Origin: Styela clava
Taxonomy: Eukaryota; Chordata; Ascidiacea; Stolidobranchia; Styelidae
Direction of reading: 5' to 3'
Length of the DNA stretch: 64,000 bases
Assembly: GCF_964204865.1 (NCBI RefSeq)
Contig: NC_135263.1
Coordinates: 3,102,501 to 3,166,500 of the forward strand
The notes under the pieces were generated by a model, which saw only the letters and a program-made list of their open reading frames with translations, was not told where the DNA came from and did not search any database. A program made the position numbers and the translations under genes. This document shows, piece after piece, positions 21,031-32,528 of the stretch; positions within the stretch are counted from its first letter, which is position 1, and the number at the start of each line of letters is the position of its first letter.

Positions 21031-21244
21031 GTTTCAGCCCCTTTACACAGCTTGATGTAATATAGGCAAATAAAATTAGTTACCTCTATGAGGCGGTCTT
21101 TTATTTTCATATATCAAAAAAAAATTACAAAATAGAGAATAACAAGATTTTCGAATATACAAAATATGTATATTTACTTATAAATAACACATTTTTTATT
21201 TGAGTACATTTCAACATCATTTTTTGTCGGTGGTCCATATAACC

Positions 21245-21842
21245 CAGGGGCCGAGAAACCATGGCCCGCGAGCCATATATGGCTCTTTTAGTGACGGCAT
21301 ATGACTCCCAGAAAAATCTAATATTCTGAGGCCAAGCCCACTATTGTTACGAGCAATTTGGCAGAAAATTTGCCAATATGTTTCAAAAGGCGCGTGTCTA
21401 TGTTATGTAAGAGAATTCCCAATAGGCATTGTGACAAAACTAGGGGATTCTGGAACATATTTTGTGACATCACAAAGCGATAGAGTCGCAGAGCGGAGTC
21501 CATTTGTAGACGGCGCACTGGTTATTCAGTATTTGTCATATTTAGATCGGACTAGTAAAGCTAGTTTTTAAAATACTACGAAGATGCCTAAACGAAAGAA
21601 GGAAGATGAGTATCGTAGATTTCAACTTGTGCTGCATGTGAGCAGCCGTTCAAGGACCGCAGCGACTACATGCAGCATCAGAAGTCACATTAAATGTATA
21701 TTGACATCATCTATGTGTTGACTTTTTTGTAAAAATTTCAGGCCGGATTAAGTCGAGAAATGCTATTATGGCTCGCACGGAAATGCAATTGAAAATATGT
21801 ACATTTTATGGCTTTCTTGACCAAAAAGGTTTCCGATCCCTG
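21245..21842 (+). mobile_element. Deleted hAT transposon with transposase N-terminus
   Basis: 598 bp. Ends CAGGGGCCGAGAAACC and (reverse) CAGGGATCGGAAACC. Flanks ATATAACC (21237-21244) and ATATAATC (21843-21850) are an 8-bp duplication with one change. At about 21585 an ATG opens MPKRKKEDEYRRFQ, like the start of ZBED/GTF2IRD2-type hAT transposases; the rest is deleted. A related inverted copy lies at 30.8-31.3 kb. Confidence 0.8.
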
Positions 21843-22554
21843 ATATAATCCAATGTTTCTCGACCTATTTGGGTCGCCTGAAAACTTTCTTGAGTAGCTT
21901 GTTTTTTTCAAAAAAAACAAAGTTACTATTTTATTACTATATTATGTATTTTTGTCCTTGTGATTGCCTTTTTGAACATAGGCCTGTCGGATTAGGATTT
22001 TATTCTTGATGGGGAAAATTTTAGTGTTGCTAAGGACCACACTAAACAGCTCGGCGGGTTGAGGCTCATGGGCCATTTGTTACACACACCGACAAAAAAT
22101 AAAGAAATCATCGCTATGAACTACCACCAATACCCCTATAAAAATAGTTAGAATCATTTGATACTGATTGAAATTAATTTTAATTTTAAAGCTTCTCAAG
22201 CAGATTTGAACAAAACATGTTCCAATCTGTGAAAGAACAGAATATCACCCGATCATGCTGATTTATACAATATTTGGATATTAGACTCTGGGATTTTAAA
22301 AATTTCAAATTCGACTTGTCAAATACAAAACTGTGACACTGACCCCGGATGCAGCAAAATTGCCAAATTCCAACATATCAACCCAGCCAATTTTTTAAAT
22401 TGACTCATCAACAAAAATTTCAAACCATCACGGAAACTGTAACAATAATCAACAGCATAAATATCAACCAGGCTTGGAATGGTATGAATTTATTATCTGG
22501 TCATTGTTAGGCGACTGCCATATTTCAAGATATCAGTATCACTCATAACTTTGT

Positions 22555-22730
22555 TTGGCGCTCCCGTAGTACGTGAACCAAGATGGCGGACAACGGAACG
22601 TAGTATGTGTACCAGGTTAGACTTAGGCCATAATTTTATTCCAATTCTCCTTATTTTTTTAGGTTCTATTACGAGTTCAGGGACTAGACAAGCGACTCCC
22701 ATCTTGGTACACATACTACAATAGTACCCA
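22555..22730. mobile_element. Foldback-family element downstream of kelch-1
   Basis: Left GGCGCTCCCGTAGTACGTGA with ACCAAGATGGCGG; right CCATCTTGGTACACATACTA. The interior TTAGACTTAGGCCATAATTT matches the long version of the family. Confidence 0.7.
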
Positions 22731-22879
22731 TTTTTTTACAATTCTTTCATTATTAAACAGTTGAATAAAAAGAAAGCATTGAAGATATGTAAATCATATC
22801 ATTTTATAGTAATAATAAGACGCCACTTCTTGGATAAAATTTGAATTACTAAATGAAATAAAAGACAGACATTTACACA

Positions 22880-24526
22880 TTAATATAAATTTTTGAGCTG
22901 AATTTTAACAGCTTTTCTCATTTTCAGTTTTACTCCTCCAGGTATCTCAATCATGTCCCATTTATTCTCAGCAATGTCGTATTTTTCCAAACTACCAGGG
23001 TAACTGTTGCAACCACCAACTGCATAAATATCATCTTGACTTGCAAAGGTACGGAACCAACTCCTAGGGATGAGCATTGATTGAAGTGATTTCCATTTAT
23101 TGTCATGTGGATTGTATTGCTCAGCTGTGTTGAAGTGTCTATGTTTCTGAGTATATCCACCTAAGACATAAATCCCTTCATCTAATTCAACAGCAGACAC
23201 AAGCCATCTTGCATTAGTCATGTGACCAATTGTTGTCCAATTTCCTGTTATTGGGTCAAGTTGATCAACTGCATCTATATATCGACCAGACGAGTATCCA
23301 CCAACACTATAAATTTTAAAAGCTATCACTTCAGAATATTGGGTAGGTTGTAGTTTGTCACAACATTTTGTCCACACATTCAAATCCAAGTCATATTTTT
23401 CAACAGTTGCTTTTTGACAGTGATCATGACCTCCAATCACATAAATCCAGTTTTTGTAAACAACAGCTGGTGGACAACATCCATGATCTTCAAGCATATC
23501 AGCCATTTTCTCCCAGTTGGCATCATTGTCAGAATATTGAATTCTGTAAACTGATTTGTCTTTCATTAAAACATAAATGAAATCACCAGCAGTAACAGCA
23601 GAGAAGAAGTCATTCTTCATTTCCTGATCCATCTCCTGCATTTGTGTCCAAGATTTATCGGTTGGGTTAAAACACTGAAGATGACCAGAAATCTCGTCAG
23701 AAAAAACAATGGCTTCAGCATTGGCAGTTTGTTTCACCACTTTGGTTGGTTTGACATTCAACGAATCCATACCAGAAATACTGAATCGAGACACCAAATC
23801 AAGGCTTTTATTTATTAATGGTTCATTTTCAATAAAATGTCTCCGATATCCAAGAAATACTTTGCATAAGTCAACAAGACCAATCAAGTCATTTGCATAT
23901 TTACTGGGATCATCAGAGTCAAACTTGATCCAACTTAGTACAGCATTAAGCTTTACTTCCTCAGAAGCTTTCAACTTCTTGGATTCGATCATTTTTGCAA
24001 CTTCCATTTGACCAAGATCATTGAAATCTTCCAGTTTGGAGATTTCTTCAAAGTTTACCAAAGCAAATTCATCACATTTTTCCTCAAGTGACTTTAGAAT
24101 AAACATGCTCGATAGTTTCTTGGTAACAAAATATGATTCTGGATCCAAGTTTTCTTCAAGAAGTTCTCTTATGCCATCACAAATTTCATGCAGTTGCATC
24201 ATAGTGGCGACATGTAATAAATCACCAAGTTTTTCATATGGAGATGAAATTTCACAACTGTACATGTAGTCGACACACTTTTTCACACAAACTTGGTCAA
24301 CTTCAACCAATGTAACTTCACCCGATTGCTTTTCCTTTGTGTTGTGTGTGAACATTGCTTCGAAATATTTCGAATTTGCAGACAAAATATTTCTGTGGGC
24401 CAAAATTTTTTCAGAACCAACTAGGATTTTAAAGTCACATCGTTCGGAATCTTCCCTCATTTTATTGAGTTCTTGAAACACTACTGACATACGATTGTTC
24501 TTATCAACGTCGATTTTATGCTCCAT
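22880..24526 (-). CDS. BTB-BACK-Kelch protein, copy 1 (KLHL-type)
   Basis: Single exon, 548 aa, complete from ATG in an ACAAGATGG context shared by all four copies. BTB domain about residues 20-125 (CDFKILVGSEKILAHRNIL, KYFEAMF), BACK about 130-235 (LDPESYFVTKKLSS, EVAKMIESKKLKASEEVKL), then about six kelch blades in 270-540 with Gly-Gly pairs (YVIGGHD, SVGGYSSG, YVLGGYT, AVGGCN). BTB-Kelch proteins typically dimerise through BTB, bind Cullin-3 and use the propeller to choose substrates for ubiquitination. The substrate cannot be told from sequence. Compared with the paralogues, two codons are missing between AFK and IYSVGG at the start of a blade, without a frame change. The lack of introns is unusual for most animal KLHL genes and fits an origin by retroposition followed by local duplication. 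Confidence 0.93.
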   Translation of the reverse strand: MEHKIDVDKNNRMSVVFQELNKMREDSERCDFKILVGSEKILAHRNILSANSKYFEAMFTHNTKEKQSGEVTLVEVDQVCVKKCVDYMYSCEISSPYEKLGDLLHVATMMQLHEICDGIRELLEENLDPESYFVTKKLSSMFILKSLEEKCDEFALVNFEEISKLEDFNDLGQMEVAKMIESKKLKASEEVKLNAVLSWIKFDSDDPSKYANDLIGLVDLCKVFLGYRRHFIENEPLINKSLDLVSRFSISGMDSLNVKPTKVVKQTANAEAIVFSDEISGHLQCFNPTDKSWTQMQEMDQEMKNDFFSAVTAGDFIYVLMKDKSVYRIQYSDNDANWEKMADMLEDHGCCPPAVVYKNWIYVIGGHDHCQKATVEKYDLDLNVWTKCCDKLQPTQYSEVIAFKIYSVGGYSSGRYIDAVDQLDPITGNWTTIGHMTNARWLVSAVELDEGIYVLGGYTQKHRHFNTAEQYNPHDNKWKSLQSMLIPRSWFRTFASQDDIYAVGGCNSYPGSLEKYDIAENKWDMIEIPGGVKLKMRKAVKIQLKNLY

Positions 24527-24930
24527 CTTGTATAACTTGCAGAAAAATATCAGTAAGAATTTACCAACTAAGCAACTTAATTATGCTGCCAATTCTTCAA
24601 AATAGATGAATTGTAACAAGATCTGCATAATGTCAAACTCCAAAAACAAAAGTGAAAAAGGGCCTAAGAGGCGAGAATATTTATATGTTGCATATTCACG
24701 GTTTTCGACCTGAACAAGCCCGAACTGCTAGGCCCATGCAGAAAGAGTACCAACCAAATCAACTCGTTTTTTTTCCCGACTTGCAACAATTTATTATGTG
24801 TCGTAAATTGTAACGAAGCGCACGAATTTATTTAACTTATTTAATATCTGATTATGGTTTGATCCATGCGAGATGCTTGACTTAATGCATATGAATGCGT
24901 AAATTTGAAGCCTTGCATGAGAATGACGAC
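24527..24930. repeat. Conserved 5' flank of the kelch units (copy 1)
   Basis: Contains the upstream block shared by the kelch copies (TATCAGTAAGAATTTACCAA, AAGATCTGCATAATGTCAAAC, GGTTTTCGACCTGAACAAG). From about 24776 it also holds a block (CGACTTGCAACAATTTATT) that recurs at 49810. Likely contains the promoter and 5' UTR, since it is the part conserved beside every copy. Confidence 0.55.
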
Positions 24931-25287
24931 AGTGCCAATCAGGCAACCATGCAAATTTGTTGCAACAATAGATAACAAAGATAAAAAAATAACAACAAAG
25001 ATAACAAAAAATCAAAGTGCCAATCAGCCGATATTATTTCACCGTCATTGCAATACGTGACAAAGTACGGAGAATCGTTTGAGGAGTTCCCTCTATAATG
25101 AAACACCTCGCTGACAGCGAATAGTGGCAATTAATCAGAATTATTCAAAAATCAGCCGAAAAGTTAAATATTCGATTCGTTTTGGACAACCCTGTATCCG
25201 AGGAGCTACTACTTTTGCTTAACCAATCATAACTCTACAGTTGTAACCTGCATTACCTAACACTACAACTGCTAGGCCCATATAAGA

Positions 25288-26519
25288 CAGGGGTGTCAAA
25301 CTTGTGGTATTTCGAGGGCTGCATTACATTTTGGGAATTGTGCAAAATGCCGCAAACAGTTTTTGATATATATATTTTGATAATGTTTACGTGAAGTATA
25401 TTATATTTTTAGATGGGTGTAGTTTGTGACATATATTGTGAATTTTTGATGCAATTAAACAACCGAATGAAATTTCGTTCTTTTTTGAATTTCAAATGCC
25501 ATTTACATATTATTTTTGCATCTTACTATTATTGCAATTTACTGTATTTATTACAAAAAATCATAACTATTTATGTACAATTATCCAAAATATTTCTGAA
25601 CAAAGTTTTTATGAGGAAAAAACAATATATACACTAAAAATAACTTAATCTAAATTTAAAGACCTGAAATTTAAAAAAATACTACAGAATAAGCTAAATC
25701 TATTTTCTTTACATATGTCCTGACGTTTGGTATCTCCTTTGTGCCACCAGCTTACTAATATCAGGCTGAAATGATTTTACAGTACCAACTCTAATTAACG
25801 AGGTCACATGATCATCGGTTAATCTGGATATTTGAGAATGTTCGATTAATTTCAGTTATGCAAAGATATTACACTTATCATTTCATGTATAAATCAGTAA
25901 ACAAACAAATGACTGATTTTTGGACCAGACATTTCCCGCGTTATTTCCTACCATTACGTGGCATAGGACTGCTCGGGTTATGATTGATATTGATTATCTA
26001 GTAACTATGTAGGTGTATAATTAAAATAATATAAAAACACATAAAAACTTTTCTGTTCGAAGTTGATTTTTAAATTTGTCATATTGACTGCTGAGCTTAT
26101 TCTGATAATGTCTTATATTGTATTCTTTCACTGTACTGATGGAAATGTGACAAATTAAACAATGTGCTTTAGAAATTTGAGAAATGCAAAAATGTTGCAA
26201 CTCCCATTTTTCTTCATCCCATTCTCATGTACTTTTTGTGTTTCATTTAATCCCCAAAGTGTTTTTTCAAGTATTTTTCTGCTAGCTTGAGGTTTATCTA
26301 TAATTGGGTCATATTGAAAACAAAATTTTAATTTTCCAAAACTACTTTCAGTAAATTGTCGTTTTCTGTGTGGATAATCAATTTCACTTTGAAAGGTTTG
26401 AAAAATGTATTACATTTAGATAAAAAAAAACTTACAAAATATTGTTAAGCGTCCGAGGGCCGCATTGGAAATTCCCTGGGGCCGCATGCGGCCCGCGAGG
26501 CGCGAGTTCGACATCACTA
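25288..26519. mobile_element. hAT-like element inserted in the kelch-1 upstream flank
   Basis: Left end CAGGGGTGTCAAACTTG; right end CCGCATGCGGCCCGCGAGG then GTTCGACATCACTA, a decayed inverted terminus. The same flank beside kelch 2 (34.5 kb) and kelch 3 (40.95 kb) lacks it: CCCATATAAG continues straight into AAGAAGATGGGATG. This gives an empty site. No intact transposase seen inside. Confidence 0.7.
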
Positions 26520-26799
26520 AGGAAGAGAATGGGATGAGCCCAGCTCACAGCAGATATGAGATTACACATTGACATGGGAATATACCAACTGATAAAATGA
26601 AACAAGAGAGTTGAATTTGAAATTTTTAAAGTATATATTGTGAATTTGTATTAAGAAGTATTTGAGATTGACTCAACCCCAACAGCTAACCCTAGAATAA
26701 TTATTTAAAAAAAAAGGCGCAGATGTAACCTATTGAAAAATTAGATATACAATTATAGATTATGCAATTAGCAATATGATTGAGCAATCTTTATATTTT

Positions 26800-27005
26800 C
26801 ATTAGGTAGTTAAAGTACAGCTTGTCGGATACAGCTTCCTTCACCATCAAGGGCATGCATCTGAAACAAATAAATTGCTGACTGATCCCTTATCGACATG
26901 AACTGAAATCGGATGAGAGGCCATGGTACACCATATAATTAAGCAGTCTTAACGACTAACCTTTCCCTCAGGATAAATATGTAAATCCCCATTCCAAACA
27001 ATGCT
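26800..27005 (+). repeat. SINE copy
   Basis: GGATACAGCTTCCTTCACC, GCATGCATCTGAAACAAATA, ATATAATTAAGCAGTC and tail CAGGATAAATATGTAAATC. The 5' half is not recognisable. Confidence 0.6.
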
Positions 27006-27899
27006 ATGTACAAACAGTGGATATAGATGCGAATATGTTTCAGAATGGCGAGAAACTTCATGGCTGCATTGCCAACCGATTTAAACTGGATGAGATAGTT
27101 GTCATGTGAAAATATATTTTTTAGGACGCTTTTCCACGCATTTACCCAATACATGAATTTAGATCTGCTCCCACTAAAACTAAGATAGCTCCTGCTTTAC
27201 AATTTGGCAATGCCTACGAAAGGTTTCCACACTTTATTTACTTTGGTTGGTGAATATTTACCAGACTGTCCATTGTTGTTTGTATATTAACGGACACATT
27301 ACTTAGAATAGGGACTAATATTAGCGTTGTTTGAACAATAAGATTTCCGCTGAAATTAAAATGCTATGGAAGATAAGCTATAAGCTGGTATTTTATATGT
27401 AAGTGGATGATAATTGTATTAGGGCATTTCCAACCAACATAGATAAAACCCACGTTATAGAAACAGATTCTAAGAGACTCTTCTTAGACATCCATAACAA
27501 AACATGGACAGCAATAACAATAAATATTTTTTATCAACAAAATTAGGTTGTATAAACGAGCCTTAGGAGGAAATTCATAGTAGTATTCATAGCATAGAAA
27601 GTCGAGTAGTTTTCCAATTATTTGATTCGTGTTTCCCGAGAGTAAGAATTTTTTTTCGAAAAATAACACTAGAAATTTTATTTTTATTTATCAAAAACAA
27701 AATTACAAACTAGAGAATTATGAGATTTTCAAATATACAAAACATGAAAAACCATCATCCATTTACTTATAAATAACACGTTTTTATTCAAAAAATATGT
27801 TCGCATGTTTGAATCCCATGGGGAATCATTATGTAAAAGCGGACCTTATACCATTTTTTCCTCGAAAACAAGATAGGGTCTTATTTCAATTTTAGGTAA

Positions 27900-28110
27900 T
27901 CCTGAGTGTGTATAGCACGTTAGGGTTAGGCCATAAATTTATTCAGATTTTTCTTATTTGAGTTCTACTACAAGTTCGGGGACTGTCTATGTTAACCAAG
28001 TGGATATACCACAGGTTTCAGTCTCTTCACACAACATGATGTAAAGTGGGCGAACAAAATTAGTTACCACCATAATGGTACACATACACACGCTTCTGAA
28101 GCCGAATTTT
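27900..28110. mobile_element. Foldback-family fragment, decayed
   Basis: Contains ACGTTAGGGTTAGGCCATAA, CTACTACAAGTTCGGGGACTG and ACAAAATTAGTTACC, in the same order as the long copies. Termini are poor. Confidence 0.5.
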
Positions 28111-28129
28111 ATTTGATTTCAAGATTTAA

Positions 28130-28200
28130 GATTTTAATGTAAGCCCTCTCCTGAAAAACACGCTATGTCTTATTTTCAGGAGAGGGCTTACATTAAAATC
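28130..28200. repeat. Perfect 28-bp hairpin
   Basis: Arms 28130-28157 and 28173-28200 are exact inverted complements (core AAGCCCTCTCCTGAAAA / TTTTCAGGAGAGGGCTT) around a 15-nt loop. A perfect stem in otherwise decayed DNA suggests a young foldback element or recent local inversion. Confidence 0.85.
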
Positions 28201-28211
28201 CTTTTCAAAAT

Positions 28212-28339
28212 TCAGACTAGGTCTTATTATGGCGCTCCCGTAGTATGTGTACCAAGATGTTGCACAACCTGAACCTTAACACGGTACACATACTATATTC
28301 AGGTTGTGCACCATCTTGGTACACATACTACGGGAGCTA
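28212..28339. mobile_element. Near-perfect foldback element, 128 bp
   Basis: GCGCTCCCGTAGTATGTGTA on the left and TACACATACTACGGGAGC on the right, with internal CAACCTGAAC / GTTCAGGTTGTGC pairing. This is the best-preserved short copy of the family in the window. Confidence 0.85.
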
Positions 28340-28865
28340 TCATATTATTTAAAATACTCGAGTAGTTATTCAATTGTTCAATATGATACAATAGATGGGA
28401 GAAGAATAATGTACAGCTTAACTTCAAAATTTTGCAAACTATACATTTTAAACATAAAACAAATATTTGCCTTGATCTTTAATTATCAACAATTCTCAAA
28501 ATTTCAATTATCCAAAGCGATACAAAACTTTTGTCATGACAGTTCCATAGTTGCAAACCTACGTTGCTATTTGTTTCAAAAACATAAGTATGATTTCTGT
28601 AGCGTTGAAAACTTAAAACTCCACAATAACAGTAAATTTCTCTGTAAATTTTTGATTCACAATTCAGAAACCCACACTTTGAGTTGGGTAGCAGAAGGAG
28701 TAGGCTGCAGCAATACCCATTACTTACAAAGTTAACATTACAGTGAAATTCACTGTTCTACATGCAGAATTGCTTCTTCTAAACATAAAATACGCGACCA
28801 GGTTCTGTAAATCAATTCTAAAATACTTGAAATGAGCAATTGTGAACTATCAGCTCTTATAAACC

Positions 28866-28912
28866 AGGGGTGGGCAACTTGCTTTCGACTACGATCGACT
28901 GAAATCTGAATG
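28866..28912 (+). mobile_element. hAT end fragment
   Basis: CAGGGGTGGGCAACTTGC equals the terminus of the 11881-12362 MITE; no matching right end found. Confidence 0.4.
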
Positions 28913-29489
28913 TGCAGATAACTGCACACATGCATACAACAAATTTCACCGCAGCTAATAAGCTCAGCATTATTAATACAATCGCCATAAAATTTGTATT
29001 TCTTATGATCCAAACTTGATTATCGAGTTGTACGATGAGTTAATGTTTCATTATTTATTTAACATTTATTCAAATCATACAATTCTAATCTTAGGGTTGC
29101 CTAATTTTTATTTGTGAGTGTACGTAAATTCCTCAAAACACCTTGCCAGGTATACATGTATTATATATACAGCGAAGAATAAATATTCTCAAATTAAATG
29201 TTTATACTGTTCAAACATCGGTATCTAATTTGCAAGTACGATTTTTCGTTCGCTCGGAATTAGAAAAATTAGCCATTCTGATGCTGCGTTAGCCACACCT
29301 GTCATGAACAAACAAATTTTATTTACCATTCGAATACTTTTTCAACATGTCACATTTGCAATGATCTTAACTTATCATTGCTTATAAAAAAGTCAAGTAT
29401 TCCAAGGTCTTTAGGGCATTAATTCCCATTTTGTATATAAAGGGTAAATCCATCATCTTCACATCTTCAAAAAAATAAGCTATGATGAG

Positions 29490-30540
29490 TAAAATGGACT
29501 ATAGGAAAATGTCCATCGATAAATCTTCAATAATGAACTCGAGAAAAGGATATTGAAGATTGTGCAGAATAACATAAGGAAGAAATTTGTGAATGACATA
29601 AAAAGATACCTCCTTTTGGAAGAACCAGAATCTATTGGCTTGGCATTGACTATTCAATATACTAAATCCTGGGTAAGGTGGTGGATATGGAATTACAGCC
29701 TGAGGATTTTAACTATTTATAACAGTGTAGTTTAGTACAACGTCTTAACCACCACGCTAACATGACCACTAGTCCGATTTGAAAAAGTTGGATTAGCATG
29801 GCCATGACAAAATTTCTGATGTTACTCTCATCATTATATAATAATTTCAATTTTAACTCTGAAAAAGAAAGGCTGATGAGAAATCTCCACCATACATAAA
29901 ACAGCAGCCTCTCATCCAGTTACAAATTTAGTTTGTATGGAAATAGTGTAAGGCCCTATGCAAAATGTGTGAAACAGTAAATGCAATCATGTTTCTGACC
30001 ACACATGGTGATGTCTTATAGTTCACTTAGAGATTAGGGCAAGACACTCTGGCAGATCCCTTAGTCCAACACTGATAAGCAAAGCCTTGCTAAGCATAAC
30101 TATGCAATATTTCTTAGAATGACACCTCTTAACTTGAATGTGGTAAGTGTATATGGCTTACGTCGGTTGGATATCCCCTGCTAATCAAAAAATGCTACCT
30201 GTTTCTTTAAATATAAGGCAAGAACCACATGAACTAAAATTGAAGTAATTAACAAATTAAAACTGTGGCTGTAAATACAAACCCTTGAATGGGGATACTT
30301 GAACAATTACTTGAATTTGATTATTTGTAATTGACGACTTTATTCAAAATATGGAATTTTTCAGTAACAAAGCAGGTTGTGATATAACTGGTTTTACGAC
30401 GATTCATATTATAAATTTGAAAAATAACAGTGGAATCTAACTAAAATACCAAGATTATCCCTACAGGTGTATTCAAATTAAAATCAAGTAAAAAGCATAA
30501 CATAGAAAATCATATTATTCATTCCGGCCTTGGGCACTAA
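29490..30540. other. No gene recognised
   Basis: AT-rich DNA without a convincing exon, ORF or intact mobile element. The ORF at 29553-29735 has no domain. Confidence 0.4.
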
Positions 30541-30628
30541 AACAAAATAATAAAAAATCACAACAAAAAACCAAAGAGATGTTTAACAAAATAATAAAAA
30601 ATCACAACAAAAAACCAAAGAGGTGAAA
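30541..30628 (+). repeat. 44-bp direct tandem duplication
   Basis: Two copies of a 44-bp A-rich unit starting AACAAAATAATAAAAAATCA at 30541 and 30585, differing only near the end. Confidence 0.85.
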
Positions 30629-30774
30629 AACATCTAAAGCCTAATTTCACATAAGATTCGTTGTATCTAAACTTCTTTTTGAAAGATATGTTGAAATGAA
30701 TATTACAGATCTGATAACGTAAAAATATAGGCCTACCGTTACCATATGTTAAAGGCTAAAGCTCTACTTACCCA

Positions 30775-31276
30775 ATGTCAATATACAATTATTGTGACTC
30801 CTGATGCGGCATGTTGTCGCTGCGGGCCTTGACCGGCTGCTCACATGCAGCACAAGTTAAAATCTATGAAACTCATCTCCCTTCTTTCGTTTAGGCATCT
30901 ACACTGTATTCTAAAAACTAACTTTGCTAGTCTGATCTAATTATGACAAATACTGTAACCAGTACGTACAAATGGAGGAAAAGCTTTTCTATATTTGTCC
31001 GCGGCTCCGTCGCTTTGTGATGTCACAAGATATGTTTCAGAATCCCCTAGTTTTGTCACAATTGTCAATGCCTATCTGGTAATTCTCTTACGACTTACAT
31101 AACATTAACATTAGCTGGGCGGGCGTTTTCAAACCTAGCCTATTAGCAAATTTTCTGCCAAAAATTGGGCTGTAAAAGAGTTAGAAATCTCGTAACAATA
31201 GTAAGCCCCAGAATTTTAGATTTTTTATGGGAGCCACATGCCATCGCTAAAAGAGCCAGCGGGTTCCTGACCCCTG
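30775..31276 (-). mobile_element. Inverted hAT relic, same family as 21.2 kb
   Basis: On the reverse strand it starts CAGGGGTCAGGAACCCGC and keeps the GGCTCTTTTAGCGATGGCA segment and the ATGCCTAAACGAAAGAAGG transposase start (MPKRKK). The 3' end is lost near 30775. It brackets the left edge of a duplicated block. Confidence 0.7.
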
Positions 31277-31282
31277 GTCTAC

Positions 31283-32528
31283 TACATTACTCAGAATAAG
31301 GAACATCATTAGGTTGTTTAAACAAAAAGATTTCGCAGAAATTGAAATGCTATGAAAGATAAGCTATAAGCTGTCATTTTATATGTAAGCGGATGATAGG
31401 CCATTTCCAATCAACAAACAAAACAAAGACAAAACCCATGTTATAATTAGAAATTCTAAAAGACTCTTCTTGACATTTGATCAATACACATGGCCAGCAA
31501 TAATAACAATATGTAATTTTATCAACTAAATGACTGTAGGTTGTTCAAACTAGCCTTAAAGGGCTGGAAACAAACAGTGAACTAGTAAGCTTATATATTG
31601 TGTAGATACTTCAGTAGTTTTCCATTGTTTGGTACGGTTTCTTACATTTTAAGGATAAACAGATATTTGTCTCAATCTCTGGGTATCACTAATTCTCAAA
31701 ATTTCAATTATCTAAAGCAATACGAAACTTTTGTCATCCCACATTTCATAGTTGCAAACAGATGGAGTTACTTGGATAAATCACTATCTAATTTGCAATT
31801 TCCTCCCAAGTCCCATTTCTTGCTTGCATGGAATTAGAAAAAATTGGCCATTCTGATGCTGCATTAGCCATCCTCTTTGGTTTACTATTCAAAAAGTTTT
31901 TCAACATGTCACATTTGCAAAGATCAAGACTTACCATTGCTTATCAATGAGTCAAGATATCCAAGATCTTTGGGGCCTTATTTCCCATTATGCACATAAA
32001 GTGTGAATCCATCATTTGACTAAAATACTTATCTATTTCTAATAAAATAACTGCTAGAAATCTGTAATTGAAACAAAATACATTGTTGGACACATTGCAT
32101 AGATTATACACTTTAGAATATAGAAAGTCTTCATTTATTAGATATTATTTTATGATACTACAAAAATTATTGGAAAATTAAGCGATAAATTTTAAATGTA
32201 AATATTGATTAAATTTCCATTCGCATGATAGAATGATGTAGGTATGAGCATATTATATGGCAGCATTAAAGCAAGCAACATGAAATATTTTAATAGCAAC
32301 CGTCAAATTCCTAAAGTTAAATGAAACAAATTAACAAGATAGGGGAGATTTTATCAAGATCTGCTGGTGCATTACTTCCTTCCTATGAAAAAAGACATTT
32401 ACAGAATTTCTTATCAAATCAAATTAACAAATTTTGAAGTCGAGGTATTTCATTAACAAAACATCAATAATGAATACAAAATTACATGGTATGAGAAAAT
32501 AATCATCAAAGTGATTTCAACAAAGTTT
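31283..32528. repeat. 3' flank of kelch 2, duplicated block
   Basis: Homologous to 27.3-29.5 kb for its first 700 bp (see that entry). The rest is AT-rich with no gene seen. Confidence 0.5.

Larger units (their letters stand above)
18500..22850. other. Intergenic region between the LRR-ZU5 and kelch-1 genes
   Basis: I see no coding exon here. Contents are SINE copies (18.6, 19.0, 19.8 kb), foldback elements (20.8 and 22.55 kb), a hAT relic (21.2-21.8 kb) and AT-rich filler. At 21850-22140 a further decayed hAT-like stretch is suggested by AATGTTTCTCGACCTATTTG and CATGGGCCATTTGTTAC. The LRR-ZU5 promoter should lie just above 18.5 kb if no distant 5' exon exists; no clear core element is seen. 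Confidence 0.5.
27290..29480. repeat. Orphan duplicon matching the 3' flank of kelch 2
   Basis: Blocks match 31.28-32.0 kb in order: GATAAGCTATAAGCTG and TATATGTAAG (27.37 against 31.36 kb), ATTCTCAAAATTTCAATTAT (28.49 against 31.69 kb), GGCCATTCTGATGCTGC-like text (29.27 against 31.84 kb) and ACATGTCACATTTGCAA (29.34 against 31.90 kb). No kelch gene follows at 29.5-30.5 kb, so this is a partial unit. Foldback elements at 27.9-28.34 kb interrupt it. An ORF at 28304-28735 inside it has no recognisable domain and is not called. Confidence 0.6.

Noticed and set aside
23368..24269. Plus-strand ORFs antisense to the kelch genes (also at 33.0-34.2, 39.9-40.4 and 46.9-47.5 kb)
   Set aside because: They are shadows of the conserved BTB-BACK-Kelch frame and have no domains of their own.
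28304..28735. 143-codon plus-strand ORF
   Set aside because: Starts inside a foldback element, runs through a duplicated flank, has no domain and is not open in the homologous block at 31.7 kb as the same protein.
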